The notes under the pieces were generated by a model, which was given only the letters and a program-made list of their open reading frames with translations, searched no databases and was not told the origin of the DNA. DNA of 42,429 bases. Source: Oceaniglobus roseus (GTDB lineage Bacteria > Pseudomonadota > Alphaproteobacteria > Rhodobacterales > Rhodobacteraceae). The translations under genes were made by a program, and so were the position numbers. The stretch spans positions 1 through 42,429 of the forward strand of contig NZ_PNOS01000043.1 in the NCBI RefSeq assembly GCF_002869745.1, given 5' to 3'. Positions 1-6,946 of this stretch are shown piece after piece (the stretch's first letter is position 1; each line of letters begins with the position of its first letter).

Positions 1-1202
1 GCCGCCGCCTCGGCGTGGCCGGCGTGCTGGCGGGGGCTCACGGGTTCGGTCTGCACCGCCTCGATCCGGATCGTGTCGATGCCGAAGCCCGCGTCGATCG
101 CGTCGAGCTTCATCGCCAGCAGCGGGCGGATCCGCTCGGGCTCGGCCGAGGGGCGGGCAAGGCCGATCTCGACCGCCTGGAGCGTGCCGTCGGCGCGAAA
201 GCACTGCATCCGCACCACCCGCGCGCCGCGCCCCTTCTTGGCCAGCTTCGCGCCGAGGGCCGGCAGCAGCCGGTCCAGCGCGGCCAGCAGATCGCTTTCC
301 AGCCCGATCGGGTCGGGCAGGGACAGGCGCACGGCGAAGCGGTCGACCGGCGCGGCGGGTGACACCGGCTCGGGCTCGACCCCCAGCGCCTGGTCGAGGC
401 GGCGCACCAGCATCCGCCCGAACCGCCGGGCCAGCGCGGCGCGGGGCTGGTTCGCCAGGTCCTCGATCCGGCGCAGTCCGAGGCGCGTCAGCTCGGCCAC
501 CGCGTCCTCCTCCAGCCTGAGCGCCGCGACGGGCAGGGGGGCGAGCGCCTGCCGCGTCTGCCCCGGCGGCGCGATGGGATGGACGCGGGGCAGCCCCGCG
601 GGCACCAGCGGCGCCGCGCCGCCCCGTTCCCAGTGGCGCCGTTTCGCGGCGCGCGAGCGGGTGGCGTGGGCCTCCTGGTCGATGGCGTCGCCGCTGCGGG
701 CCAGCGGGGCCGACTGCCCGGAGTAGCGCGCCAGCGCCCAGGCCCCGCCCACGGTGTCGGCGATGGCGGCGCGCAGGGTCAGCCCCAGATCGGCGCAATC
801 CTCCTGCAGCTGGTCCATGAGCGCCGCCTCGCCGCCGAACAGATGCGCGCAGCCCGTGAGGTCGGCGACCAGCGCGTTGGTCCCCTGTTCGCCCACCCAG
901 GGCGAGAACTTGCCGGCCCAGCGGCGCAGCACGGCCAGGAACGCCGCCTCGGCCTGCGGCACCTGCACCCGCGTGACCAGATCGGGACAGATCGCCATGG
1001 CGTCGCGCAGGGGCTGGCCCTGCCGCAGCCCCGCCGCCTCGGCCGCTTCCGAGAGGCTGGACAGCACCTGCGCCCCGCCCCGATCCGCGACCACGGCGAA
1101 GGGCGTGCCGAGAACGGCCGCAAGACCGCCCCGGTCGCGGCGCAGCAGACGTTCGGCCCCCATCCGGGGAAACCAGAGGGACAAGATACGGCGGTTGATC
1201 AT
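1..1202 (-). CDS. imuB: ImuB-like Y-family DNA polymerase homologue (3' end outside window)
   Basis: This gene reads leftwards and is still open at base 1, giving about 400 residues so far. It begins MINRRILSLWFPRMGAERLL, the usual ImuB N-terminus, and carries the DLTGCAHLFGGE stretch where true Y-family polymerases have their second catalytic acidic motif. The first catalytic Asp motif is also replaced, by LSLWFPR, so it should be a non-catalytic adaptor. ImuB is known to bridge the error-prone polymerase DnaE2 (ImuC), ImuA and the beta clamp during damage-induced mutagenesis. The start at 1202 matches the family N-terminus, although no strong ribosome site precedes it. A LexA box lies 19 bases upstream. 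imuA, usually just upstream, is absent here; dnaE2 would lie beyond the left edge. Family call is sure; completeness cannot be judged. Confidence 0.88.
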   Translation of the reverse strand, partial: MINRRILSLWFPRMGAERLLRRDRGGLAAVLGTPFAVVADRGGAQVLSSLSEAAEAAGLRQGQPLRDAMAICPDLVTRVQVPQAEAAFLAVLRRWAGKFSPWVGEQGTNALVADLTGCAHLFGGEAALMDQLQEDCADLGLTLRAAIADTVGGAWALARYSGQSAPLARSGDAIDQEAHATRSRAAKRRHWERGGAAPLVPAGLPRVHPIAPPGQTRQALAPLPVAALRLEEDAVAELTRLGLRRIEDLANQPRAALARRFGRMLVRRLDQALGVEPEPVSPAAPVDRFAVRLSLPDPIGLESDLLAALDRLLPALGAKLAKKGRGARVVRMQCFRADGTLQAVEIGLARPSAEPERIRPLLAMKLDAIDAGFGIDTIRIEAVQTEPVSPRQHAGHAEAA

Positions 1203-1220
1203 CGGGTGGCAGCCTGATGA

Positions 1221-1235
1221 GTTCCTGATTTGTTC
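1221..1235 (-). promoter_or_regulatory. LexA (SOS) box upstream of imuB
   Basis: GTTC CTGATTT GTTC matches the alphaproteobacterial LexA consensus GTTC-N7-GTTC exactly. It sits 19 bases before the imuB start, where a bound repressor would block the promoter. The next gene to the right (cytochrome) starts 127 bases away and reads the other way. Regulation by LexA is inferred from the motif and from the known SOS control of imuB cassettes. Confidence 0.82.
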
Positions 1236-1361
1236 TCATACCAGTCTGCCCCCGCGGGAGTCGAGAACCGATCGGCGGTCCCTGTCACGCAAATTTGGCT
1301 GGATTTGCGCAGGCGGCCCTATACGGTCGCAGCTACACATTTCTGAGAGGATCTGCCTTCC

Positions 1362-1802
1362 ATGAAGACGTTCACCCTGATCGCCCTGTCCGCCACGCTC
1401 GCCCTCGGCGCCGTGCTGGCCAACGCCGCCGCCCACGAGGACCCGGTGGAGGCCCGCCAGAAGCTGATGAAGTCCATCGGCGACCAGGTGAAGATCCTCG
1501 GCACCCAGGCCAAGGCCGGCGACGCCTACGATGCCGAGGCCGCCCATGCCGCCGCGATGACCCTGTCCGAGGCCTCGACGCAGATTCCCGCCGCTTTCGA
1601 GACCAACGTGATCGAGGGCGATTCGGAGGCGCTGCCGAAGATCTGGGAGAACTACGACGACTTCACCAAGAAGGCCGACGCCCTGCACACCGCCGCGATG
1701 ACCGCGACCGAGGCGGGGGATGCCACCGCCATGGCCGCCGCGATGAAGGACATCGGCGGCGCCTGCAAGGCCTGCCACTCGGAATACCGTCAGGACAAGT
1801 GA
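1362..1802 (+). CDS. Class II cytochrome c (c'/c556 type), periplasmic
   Basis: The 146-residue product starts with a signal peptide ending near residues 20-24 (VLANAAA). A haem-attachment CKACH lies at residues 135-139, close to the C-terminus as in class II four-helix cytochromes c. Met36 in the first mature helix (RQKLMKSIG) sits where c556-type proteins have their sixth ligand, which favours a low-spin c556 over a high-spin c'. A GAGG ribosome site precedes the ATG. It likely acts as a small periplasmic electron carrier; its partner is not visible. It stands alone between imuB and a lipoprotein gene. Confidence 0.9.
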   Translation: MKTFTLIALSATLALGAVLANAAAHEDPVEARQKLMKSIGDQVKILGTQAKAGDAYDAEAAHAAAMTLSEASTQIPAAFETNVIEGDSEALPKIWENYDDFTKKADALHTAAMTATEAGDATAMAAAMKDIGGACKACHSEYRQDK

Positions 1803-1848
1803 TCCGCTGGCGCCGCCCTTCCGCCGGGGACGGGCGGCGCCGACCGGC

Positions 1849-2154
1849 TCAGCCGCAGTAGACGCGCTGGATCACCCCGGCGTCGTCGATCTCGATGTTC
1901 AGCCGCGTTTCGCGGAAGTCCATCGTCACCGCGTCCCCCGGCCGGATCAGCCGCATGTCCCGGCCCCGGTCGGGCAGCGTGACGGCCGCGATGTTCGTCC
2001 CGACGAGCGACTCGTAACCCGAGGCACCGCAGCTTCCGCCTTCCGCGGCGGGCGGCTGGCCCGTCGGCGGCGGTGTCGTGCCGTTCTGCGCAACGCAGCC
2101 GCCCAGCAGGACAAGCCCCGCGGCCACGATGGATATCCCGTGCGTCGTTTGCAT
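1849..2154 (-). CDS. Peptidase inhibitor I78 family lipoprotein
   Basis: The 101-residue product has a lipoprotein signal with an LGGC lipobox near residue 20, a short Pro/Thr/Gln linker, and a C-terminal I78 domain: CGA...YESLVGTNIAAVTLPD, then RLIRPGDAVTMDFRETRLNIEIDDAGVI and a terminal YCG. The two conserved cysteines of the family are present. I78 proteins are small serine-protease inhibitors; this one is probably anchored in the envelope. The frame is open further upstream, but the ATG at 2154 has GGAGGG seven bases before it and begins the signal peptide, so it is preferred. It converges with the cytochrome gene. Confidence 0.87.
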   Translation of the reverse strand: MQTTHGISIVAAGLVLLGGCVAQNGTTPPPTGQPPAAEGGSCGASGYESLVGTNIAAVTLPDRGRDMRLIRPGDAVTMDFRETRLNIEIDDAGVIQRVYCG

Positions 2155-2272
2155 GCGGCCCTCCCGTTTGCAGCTCTGCCCGGCACAGCTATGCCTTGCG
2201 CCGCCGGATGCAACAAGGCAGCCCGTGGCGCGACGGCTTCCAATGCCGCCCGTTTCTGCTATGGCAGCGGAC

Positions 2273-3004
2273 ATGAAACAGAATGACCGCCCGCTTTACG
2301 CCGTCCTGATCGACGCCGACAACATCCCGGCCCGCTTCGCCGGGCCGATCCTGAAGGAGATCACCAGCTTCGGCGAACCGGCCCTGCGCCGGGTCTACGG
2401 CGACTGGTCCTCGGGGCAGCTCAGGAACTGGTCCGAGACGGTGCGCGCCCTCGGCCTTGTCGCCCACCAGGAGACGGCGAACACGAAGGGCAAGAACGCC
2501 TCCGACATCGGCCTTGTCATCGACGCCATGGACATCCTGCACACGGGCCGCTTCGACGGCTTCGTTCTGGTGTCGTCGGACAGCGACTTCACCGCGCTCG
2601 CCAACCGGATCCGCGAGCAGGGGCTGGACGTCATCGGCATCGGCGAGGCGAAGGCGCCGGAATCGCTCCGGAACGTCTGCAACCGCTTCATCCTGATCGA
2701 GAACATCGTCGACGAGATGCCCGCCGAGCCGAAGAAGGGCGAGTCGAACGAGCCCGCGCCGGTGGTTCAGGGCAAGCAGCCCCCGGTCAACGCCGTGCCG
2801 CTGATCCTGCGCGCCATGGACAAGATCGCCCAGGACGACGACTGGTATGCCCTCGGGCCCCTCGGCCAGTACATCGTCGCCGACAACCCGGACTTCGACG
2901 TGCGCACCTATGGCATGAAGAAGCTGACCGATCTGGTGATGGAGTTGAAGCGGTTCGAGACCCGCAAGATCGGCAACCAGTACTACGTCCGCCGGGTCGA
3001 CTGA
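2273..3004 (+). CDS. NYN (PIN-like) domain protein with C-terminal OST-HTH/LOTUS-like region
   Basis: The 243-residue product opens with PLYAVLIDADNIP (Asp14 and Asp16) and has further acidic clusters at KNASDIGLVIDAMD and LVSSDSDFTALA. This is the metal-binding pattern of NYN nucleases (LabA/DUF88 group). After a Pro-rich linker, a C-terminal domain ending in GNQYYVRRVD resembles the OST-HTH/LOTUS RNA-binding fold that often follows NYN. Such proteins are thought to be RNases or RNA-binding regulators; the target is unknown. An ATG four codons earlier (2261) is also possible; neither has a good ribosome site. It is followed within seven bases by the convergent tetR. Confidence 0.85.
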   Translation: MKQNDRPLYAVLIDADNIPARFAGPILKEITSFGEPALRRVYGDWSSGQLRNWSETVRALGLVAHQETANTKGKNASDIGLVIDAMDILHTGRFDGFVLVSSDSDFTALANRIREQGLDVIGIGEAKAPESLRNVCNRFILIENIVDEMPAEPKKGESNEPAPVVQGKQPPVNAVPLILRAMDKIAQDDDWYALGPLGQYIVADNPDFDVRTYGMKKLTDLVMELKRFETRKIGNQYYVRRVD

Positions 3005-3010
3005 GCGGCG

Positions 3011-3646
3011 TCAGGTGCCGTAGCGCGCCATGAACATCTCGACCGCGCCGGTGATCACCGCCTCGACCTCGGCGTCGGTGAAGCGGTCCTGGATGCCGAA
3101 GATCAGCCGCGGGAACAGGTGCGCCTTGCAGAGCTCGGCGAACTGGTGCGCCGCCAGCACCTTGTCGTCGATCGCAAGCTCGCCCCGCGCGATGGCGAGG
3201 TCGAAATACTGGCCAAGCGCCCGTTCCACCGTGCCCGGCCCGCTGACGTAGAATTGCCGCCCAAGCTCGGGGAAACGGTCCGACTCGGCGACGCAGATGC
3301 GGAACACCTTCTGCCCGAGGTCGGACAGGAAGAAGCGGATCAGGTGCGAGCCGACATGGTGCAGCACCGCCGCCGGGGGCTTCGACATGTCCATCATCGC
3401 CATGGCGGCATCGGCCTGGCGGCAGCACTCGGACTTCGCCACCTCCATGAACAGCAGCCGCTTGTCGGGGAAATAGCTGTAGAGCGTCGCCTTCGACACC
3501 CCCGCCTCCTTCGCGATGGTGTCGACGCTGGCGCCCTCGAAGCCGTCCTTCAGGAACACGCCGCGCGCGCCTTCGAGAACCTGCTCGAACTTCCGCCCCT
3601 TCTTGATGCCGTCCGCCAGGTCGTTCATCCCGTATTCCTTTTTCAC
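3011..3646 (-). CDS. TetR/AcrR family transcriptional regulator
   Basis: The 211-residue protein has the TetR N-terminal helix-turn-helix at about residues 20-65 (FEGASVDTIAKEAGVSKATLYSYFPDKRLLF). Its all-helical C-terminal domain looks like the AefR-type class, with HHVGSHLIRFFLSD and FPRLIFGIQDRF. It probably represses a small set of nearby genes and releases DNA on binding a small ligand; the ligand cannot be told from sequence. ATG at 3646 is used; Met7 (3628) is an alternative. Its promoter contains a partial copy (3652-3667) of a palindrome that recurs three times at 3953-4022, which suggests autoregulation plus control of the small gene 3790-3936 and perhaps mbfA. Confidence 0.9.
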   Translation of the reverse strand: MKKEYGMNDLADGIKKGRKFEQVLEGARGVFLKDGFEGASVDTIAKEAGVSKATLYSYFPDKRLLFMEVAKSECCRQADAAMAMMDMSKPPAAVLHHVGSHLIRFFLSDLGQKVFRICVAESDRFPELGRQFYVSGPGTVERALGQYFDLAIARGELAIDDKVLAAHQFAELCKAHLFPRLIFGIQDRFTDAEVEAVITGAVEMFMARYGT

Positions 3647-3651
3647 GATAC

Positions 3652-3667
3652 TAGACCCCGCGGTTCA
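3652..3667. promoter_or_regulatory. Candidate TetR operator in the tetR promoter
   Basis: TAGACCCCGCGGTTCA lies six bases upstream of the tetR start codon. It agrees at 11 of 16 positions with the symmetrised model TGAACCGATCGGTTCA, which I built from the best copy at 4007. The right half-site is perfect and the left is degraded. Assignment to this TetR is inference. Confidence 0.4.
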
Positions 3668-3701
3668 GTCAGGGCAAGGACCGGCTGTCATACAACCGAA
3701 C

Positions 3702-3727
3702 GGCCCGGCGGAGCGTTCCGCCGGGCC
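3702..3727 (-). terminator. Strong hairpin downstream of the small exported-protein gene
   Basis: Perfect 11-bp inverted repeat GGCCCGGCGGA / TCCGCCGGGCC around a four-base loop. It lies 63 bases past the stop of the gene at 3790-3936 in its reading direction and before tetR. No clear T-tract follows, so it may terminate weakly or protect a 3' end. Confidence 0.5.
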
Positions 3728-3789
3728 GGTGCAATGATGTGGCCGGTCCTGGTAATGTGGCCGCCGCAGGCTTGCGGCAGGGGGCAGGA

Positions 3790-3936
3790 TCAGCGGCCGG
3801 GCTGTGCCGTGCCTCGGGTCGGCAACTCGGGCCGGGGGTCGGGGTACTGGATGTTCGGCGGCAGGATGTCGAAGGCGCTGGCGGCGGTGCCGGTCAGCAG
3901 AAGGGCAGAGAGGGCGGCGGCGGCGAGGCGGGTCAT
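3790..3936 (-). CDS. Small exported protein, 48 residues, unknown function
   Basis: A short gene not obvious from ORF length. It starts ATG at 3936 with GGAG eight bases upstream. The product begins MTRLAAAALSALLLTGTAAS, a clear signal peptide with a likely cleavage after AxA near residue 21 (TAASA). The mature part is about 27 residues (FDILPPNIQYPDPRPELPT...), rich in proline and charge and without cysteine. I do not recognise a family. It lies just upstream of tetR on the same strand and just behind three TetR-like palindromes, so it is a plausible regulated target. The codon pattern, ribosome site and signal peptide together make it credible. Confidence 0.62.
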   Translation of the reverse strand: MTRLAAAALSALLLTGTAASAFDILPPNIQYPDPRPELPTRGTAQPGR

Positions 3937-3952
3937 CGGAGGAACTCCATTC

Positions 3953-4022
3953 TGAACTGTTGTGTTCATAAATCTAAACCGAATGGTTCAAAACGCAAGA
4001 GCGAACTGAACCGATCGTTTCA
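3953..4022. promoter_or_regulatory. Array of three TetR-like palindromes
   Basis: Three 16-nt imperfect palindromes share TGAAC...GTTCA or TAAAC...GTTCA ends: 3953-3968 (12/16 against TGAACCGATCGGTTCA), 3975-3990 (13/16) and 4007-4022 (15/16). Their starts are 22 and 32 bases apart, about two and three helical turns, so bound dimers would lie on one DNA face. The array fills the AT-richer spacer between the small exported-protein gene (leftward) and mbfA (rightward). Binding by the neighbouring TetR is inferred. Confidence 0.6.
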
Positions 4023-4068
4023 TTTTTTGCGGTGAGGAGGCGCTTGCGGCGCCGCGGCATCCCGCTAC

Positions 4069-4085
4069 ATTGGAATCATTCTAAA
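4069..4085 (+). promoter_or_regulatory. Irr-type ICE box in front of mbfA
   Basis: ATTGGAATCATTCTAAA fits the iron control element TTTAGAA-N3-TTCTAAA: the right arm is perfect and the left arm matches at five of seven bases. It ends 14 bases before the mbfA start. mbfA genes of rhizobia are known targets of the haem-responsive regulator Irr through this motif. Irr itself is not in the window. Confidence 0.75.
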
Positions 4086-4099
4086 CTGTCGAGGTGCCC

Positions 4100-5077
4100 A
4101 TGATCCCCGGAGTCTCCAGCCGCCGCCGCTTCTCGGACCTCAGCCAGCAGGAGGTCCTGGCGCTCGCCATCTCCTCGGAAGAGGACGACGCCCGCATCTA
4201 CCGCACCTACGCCGAACGGCTGCGCGCGGAATATCCCGGCTCGGCCAAGGTCTTCGATGGCATGGCAGCGGAAGAGGACACCCACCGCCGCCGCCTGATC
4301 GACCTGCACGTGAAGCGTTTCGGCGAGGTGATTCCGCTGATCCGGCGCGAGCACGTCTCGGGCTTCTACGCCCGCCGTCCCGTCTGGCTGGTCGAGAACC
4401 TGGGGATCGAGCGGATCCGCGACGAGGCCGAGATGATGGAGAAGGACGCGCACGATTTCTACGTCCGCGCCGCGTCGAAGGCCACGGATGCCGAGACGCG
4501 CAAGCTGCTCGGCGATCTCGCCGCGGCCGAGGCGGGCCATTCCGAACTGGCCGACAGCCTGGCGGCCACGCACCTCGGCGACGGAGAAAGGGATGCCGAG
4601 GCGCGCACCGCCCACCGCCAGTTCGTGCTGACCTGGGTGCAGCCGGGCCTCGCGGGCCTGATGGACGGGTCCGTCTCGACCCTGGCGCCGATCTTCGCCG
4701 CCGCCTTCGCCACTGGCGACACTTGGCAGACCTTCCTCGTCGGCCTTGCCGCGTCCATCGGCGCGGGCATCTCCATGGGCTTCACCGAGGCGGCCAGCGA
4801 CGACGGCGCCATCTCGGGCCGCGGCAGCCCGCTGAAGCGCGGTGTGGCGGCGGGTGTGATGACGGCGGTGGGCGGCCTTGGCCACGCGCTGCCCTACCTG
4901 ATCCCCGACTTCTGGACCGCGACCACCATCGCCGGCATCGTCGTCTTCTGCGAACTCTGGGCCATCGCCTGGATCCAGAACCGCTACATGGAAACGCCGT
5001 TCTTCCGCGCCGCCTTCCAGGTCGTCCTCGGCGGCGCGCTGGTGCTGGCGGCCGGCATCCTGATCGGCTCGGGCTAG
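4100..5077 (+). CDS. mbfA: Membrane-bound ferritin MbfA (ferritin-like domain + VIT1-type membrane domain)
   Basis: The 325-residue protein joins a ferritin-like four-helix domain (residues ~10-160) to a C-terminal CCC1/VIT1 membrane domain (~175-325). Iron-site residues are visible as SSEED (Glu27/28), EEDTH (Glu59, His62), a mid-domain EAEMMEKD, and AAEAGHSEL. The membrane part opens with QPGLAGLMDGSVSTLAP and has about five hydrophobic helices. MbfA is known in rhizobia as an iron exporter that helps resist peroxide and iron overload. Start at 4100 has GAGG five bases upstream; a GTG at 4094 is in frame. An ICE box suggests Irr repression when iron is low. Its stop codon overlaps the stop of the convergent gntR gene. 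Confidence 0.92.
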   Translation: MIPGVSSRRRFSDLSQQEVLALAISSEEDDARIYRTYAERLRAEYPGSAKVFDGMAAEEDTHRRRLIDLHVKRFGEVIPLIRREHVSGFYARRPVWLVENLGIERIRDEAEMMEKDAHDFYVRAASKATDAETRKLLGDLAAAEAGHSELADSLAATHLGDGERDAEARTAHRQFVLTWVQPGLAGLMDGSVSTLAPIFAAAFATGDTWQTFLVGLAASIGAGISMGFTEAASDDGAISGRGSPLKRGVAAGVMTAVGGLGHALPYLIPDFWTATTIAGIVVFCELWAIAWIQNRYMETPFFRAAFQVVLGGALVLAAGILIGSG

Positions 5078-5811
5078 GGGCGGGCCGCCTCGGGCGGAAA
5101 CTGTCCCTCCAGCGCGGCGAGGGTGACGGCAAGGCCCTGGCGCATGTGGTCGCTCAGGTGCGCCAGCATCGCCGGAAGATCGTCGCCCGAGGCGAGCGTC
5201 ACGTACAGGTCGTGGGACTGGCGCTGCGGTCCCTTGCGGTCATGGGCGCGCTGGTGCAGCGAGAAGTAGAAGTGGACGTTGGGCTTCATCCCCTCCCAGG
5301 TCCTGGCCAGCAGGCCGTGGCCGCTGACCTCGTAGATCCAGCCGTGCAGGTGCAGCTCGTGCGCGATGGCGGCCTGCCCGTCGTCGCCCCGGTCGATGCA
5401 GCGCCGCAGCGTCTCGGCCCGCCGGGCGAGATCCTCCAGCGCCGCGGGGGTGCGCCGGTCCCAGCCCCGCTCGAACGCGAACCGCTCGAGCGCGGTGCGC
5501 AGGGAATAGAGCTCTTCCAGGTCGCGCCGCGTCATCGACCGGACATAGAGCCCCTTGTAGGGCACGCTGGTCAGAAGCCCGGTGTCCACCAGATCGCGGA
5601 TCGCCTCGCGCAGCGGCCCCCGGCTGACCCCGAGCGAAGCGGCAAGCTGCTGCTCGGTCAGGCGCTGGCCGGGGGAGAGGCGGCCGCCGACGATGTGCTC
5701 GGTCAACCGCTGGGCGATGCGGCTGCGGACGGTCGTCTCGCCCAGGGGTTCGGGGGCGAACGGCGGAGTCTCGGGGTCGGGAAGAAGGGTCACGGGCGGC
5801 ACCTCGGACAT
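5074..5811 (-). CDS. GntR family regulator, FadR subfamily (FCD domain)
   Basis: The 245-residue protein has a GntR winged helix at about residues 28-95 (RIAQRLTEHIVGGRLSPGQRLTEQQLAASLGVSRGPLREAIRDL) and an FCD ligand-binding domain after about residue 100, including LYSLRTALERFAFERG and conserved histidines (HELHLHGWIYEVSGH) of the metal/acid-binding pocket. FCD regulators usually sense small organic acids. It is divergent from the TAXI binding protein and aminotransferase genes, with a perfect palindrome between them, so it most likely controls that module. It ends inside the mbfA stop region. Confidence 0.9.
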   Translation of the reverse strand: MSEVPPVTLLPDPETPPFAPEPLGETTVRSRIAQRLTEHIVGGRLSPGQRLTEQQLAASLGVSRGPLREAIRDLVDTGLLTSVPYKGLYVRSMTRRDLEELYSLRTALERFAFERGWDRRTPAALEDLARRAETLRRCIDRGDDGQAAIAHELHLHGWIYEVSGHGLLARTWEGMKPNVHFYFSLHQRAHDRKGPQRQSHDLYVTLASGDDLPAMLAHLSDHMRQGLAVTLAALEGQFPPEAARP

Positions 5812-5881
5812 GGGGCGGCGCTGCGGGACGCGCCGAGGTCCAGTCTGCGCGGTTTCGGTCGGTCATGCAACGATCTCGTCG

Positions 5882-5895
5882 GATTGTTGACAATC
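5882..5895. promoter_or_regulatory. Palindromic GntR-type operator overlapping a -35 box
   Basis: GATTGT-TG-ACAATC is a perfect 14-bp inverted repeat in the divergent spacer. It contains TTGTTGACAA, close to the TTGT-N2-ACAA sites of FadR-type GntR proteins. It overlaps a consensus -35 element (TTGACA, 5888-5893) pointing at the TAXI gene, so bound repressor would block it. Confidence 0.65.
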
Positions 5896-5958
5896 ATACA
5901 GGATGCCGTAACCTGCCCCCAAATCGCCGCCCCGCGGCCATCCAGCAGGAGAAGCGCC

Positions 5959-6921
5959 ATGTCCCATTTCCGTCGCCTGAGCCTTGCCGCCGCCATCGGC
6001 CTCGCCGGTCTCACCGCAGCGCAGGCCGAGGAGTTCATCACCATCGGCACCGCGGGCCAGACCGGCGTCTACTACGTCGTCGGCCAGTCGGTCTGCCAGC
6101 TGGTGAACCGCAACACCGATCGTCACGGCCTGCGCTGCACCGCACCGGCCACCGGCGGGTCGATCGCCAACCTCAACGGGTTGCGTGCGGGGGACCTAAG
6201 CTTCGGCGTGGTGCAGTCCGACTGGCAGTACCACGCCCTGAACGGCACCAGCACCTTCGCCGATGCCGGACCCGACCCCAAGCTGCGCTCGGTGCTGTCG
6301 GCCCACGCCGATGTCGTCACCGTGCTGGCCCGCGCCGATGCCGGGATCGAGACGCTGCAGGACCTGAAGGGCAAGAAGGTGAACATCGGCAACCCCGGCT
6401 CGGGCTCGCGCGCCACGGCCGAGGTGCTGCTCGACACCATCGGGATCGAGGTTTCGGACCTCGCGCTGGCCTCCGAGCTGAAGTCGGCCGAACAGTCCGC
6501 CGCCCTCTGCGACGACAAGGTGGACGCGATCATGTTCTCGGCCGGTCATCCGGTTGGCAACATCACCGAGGCGACCGTCTCCTGCGATACCAGGTTCCTC
6601 CAGGTGAACGGCCCCGAGGTGCAGGCCCTGGTGGCCGAGACGCCCTATTACTCCCCCGCCGTGATCCCCGCGGGCACCTACCGCGGACAGCCCGAAGAGA
6701 TCGAAAGCTTCGGCCCGCTGGCCACCCTCGTCACCTCGGCGGATACCGATGAAGAGGCTGTCTACGAAGTGGTGAAGGCGATCTTCGACAACTTCGACCG
6801 CTTCTGCGGCCTGCACCCCGCCTTCGCCAACCTGAAGCCCGAGGACATGATCTCGAACGGGATCATCGCGCCGCTGCACCCGGGCGCCGAGCGCTATTAC
6901 CGCGAACAGGGCTGGATGTGA
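5959..6921 (+). CDS. TAXI-family TRAP transporter substrate-binding protein
   Basis: The 320-residue protein has a signal peptide cleaved near residue 23 (TAAQA/EE) and then the TAXI core: ITIGTAGQTGVYYVVGQSVCQLVNR, the CTAPATGGSIANLNGLRAGDLSFGVVQSDW stretch, and LKGKKVNIGNPGSGSRATAEVLL. TAXI proteins bind a solute, often glutamate-like or another carboxylate, in the periplasm and hand it to a fused TRAP membrane subunit. No TRAP membrane gene is in the window, so this is an orphan binding protein or uses a distant permease. GAGAAG lies just before the ATG. It is followed after 25 bases by a class IV aminotransferase, probably in one transcript, which hints at an amino-acid-like ligand. Confidence 0.92.
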   Translation: MSHFRRLSLAAAIGLAGLTAAQAEEFITIGTAGQTGVYYVVGQSVCQLVNRNTDRHGLRCTAPATGGSIANLNGLRAGDLSFGVVQSDWQYHALNGTSTFADAGPDPKLRSVLSAHADVVTVLARADAGIETLQDLKGKKVNIGNPGSGSRATAEVLLDTIGIEVSDLALASELKSAEQSAALCDDKVDAIMFSAGHPVGNITEATVSCDTRFLQVNGPEVQALVAETPYYSPAVIPAGTYRGQPEEIESFGPLATLVTSADTDEEAVYEVVKAIFDNFDRFCGLHPAFANLKPEDMISNGIIAPLHPGAERYYREQGWM

Positions 6922-6946
6922 TCCGGCCCAGATGCAGGAGCGCGCG

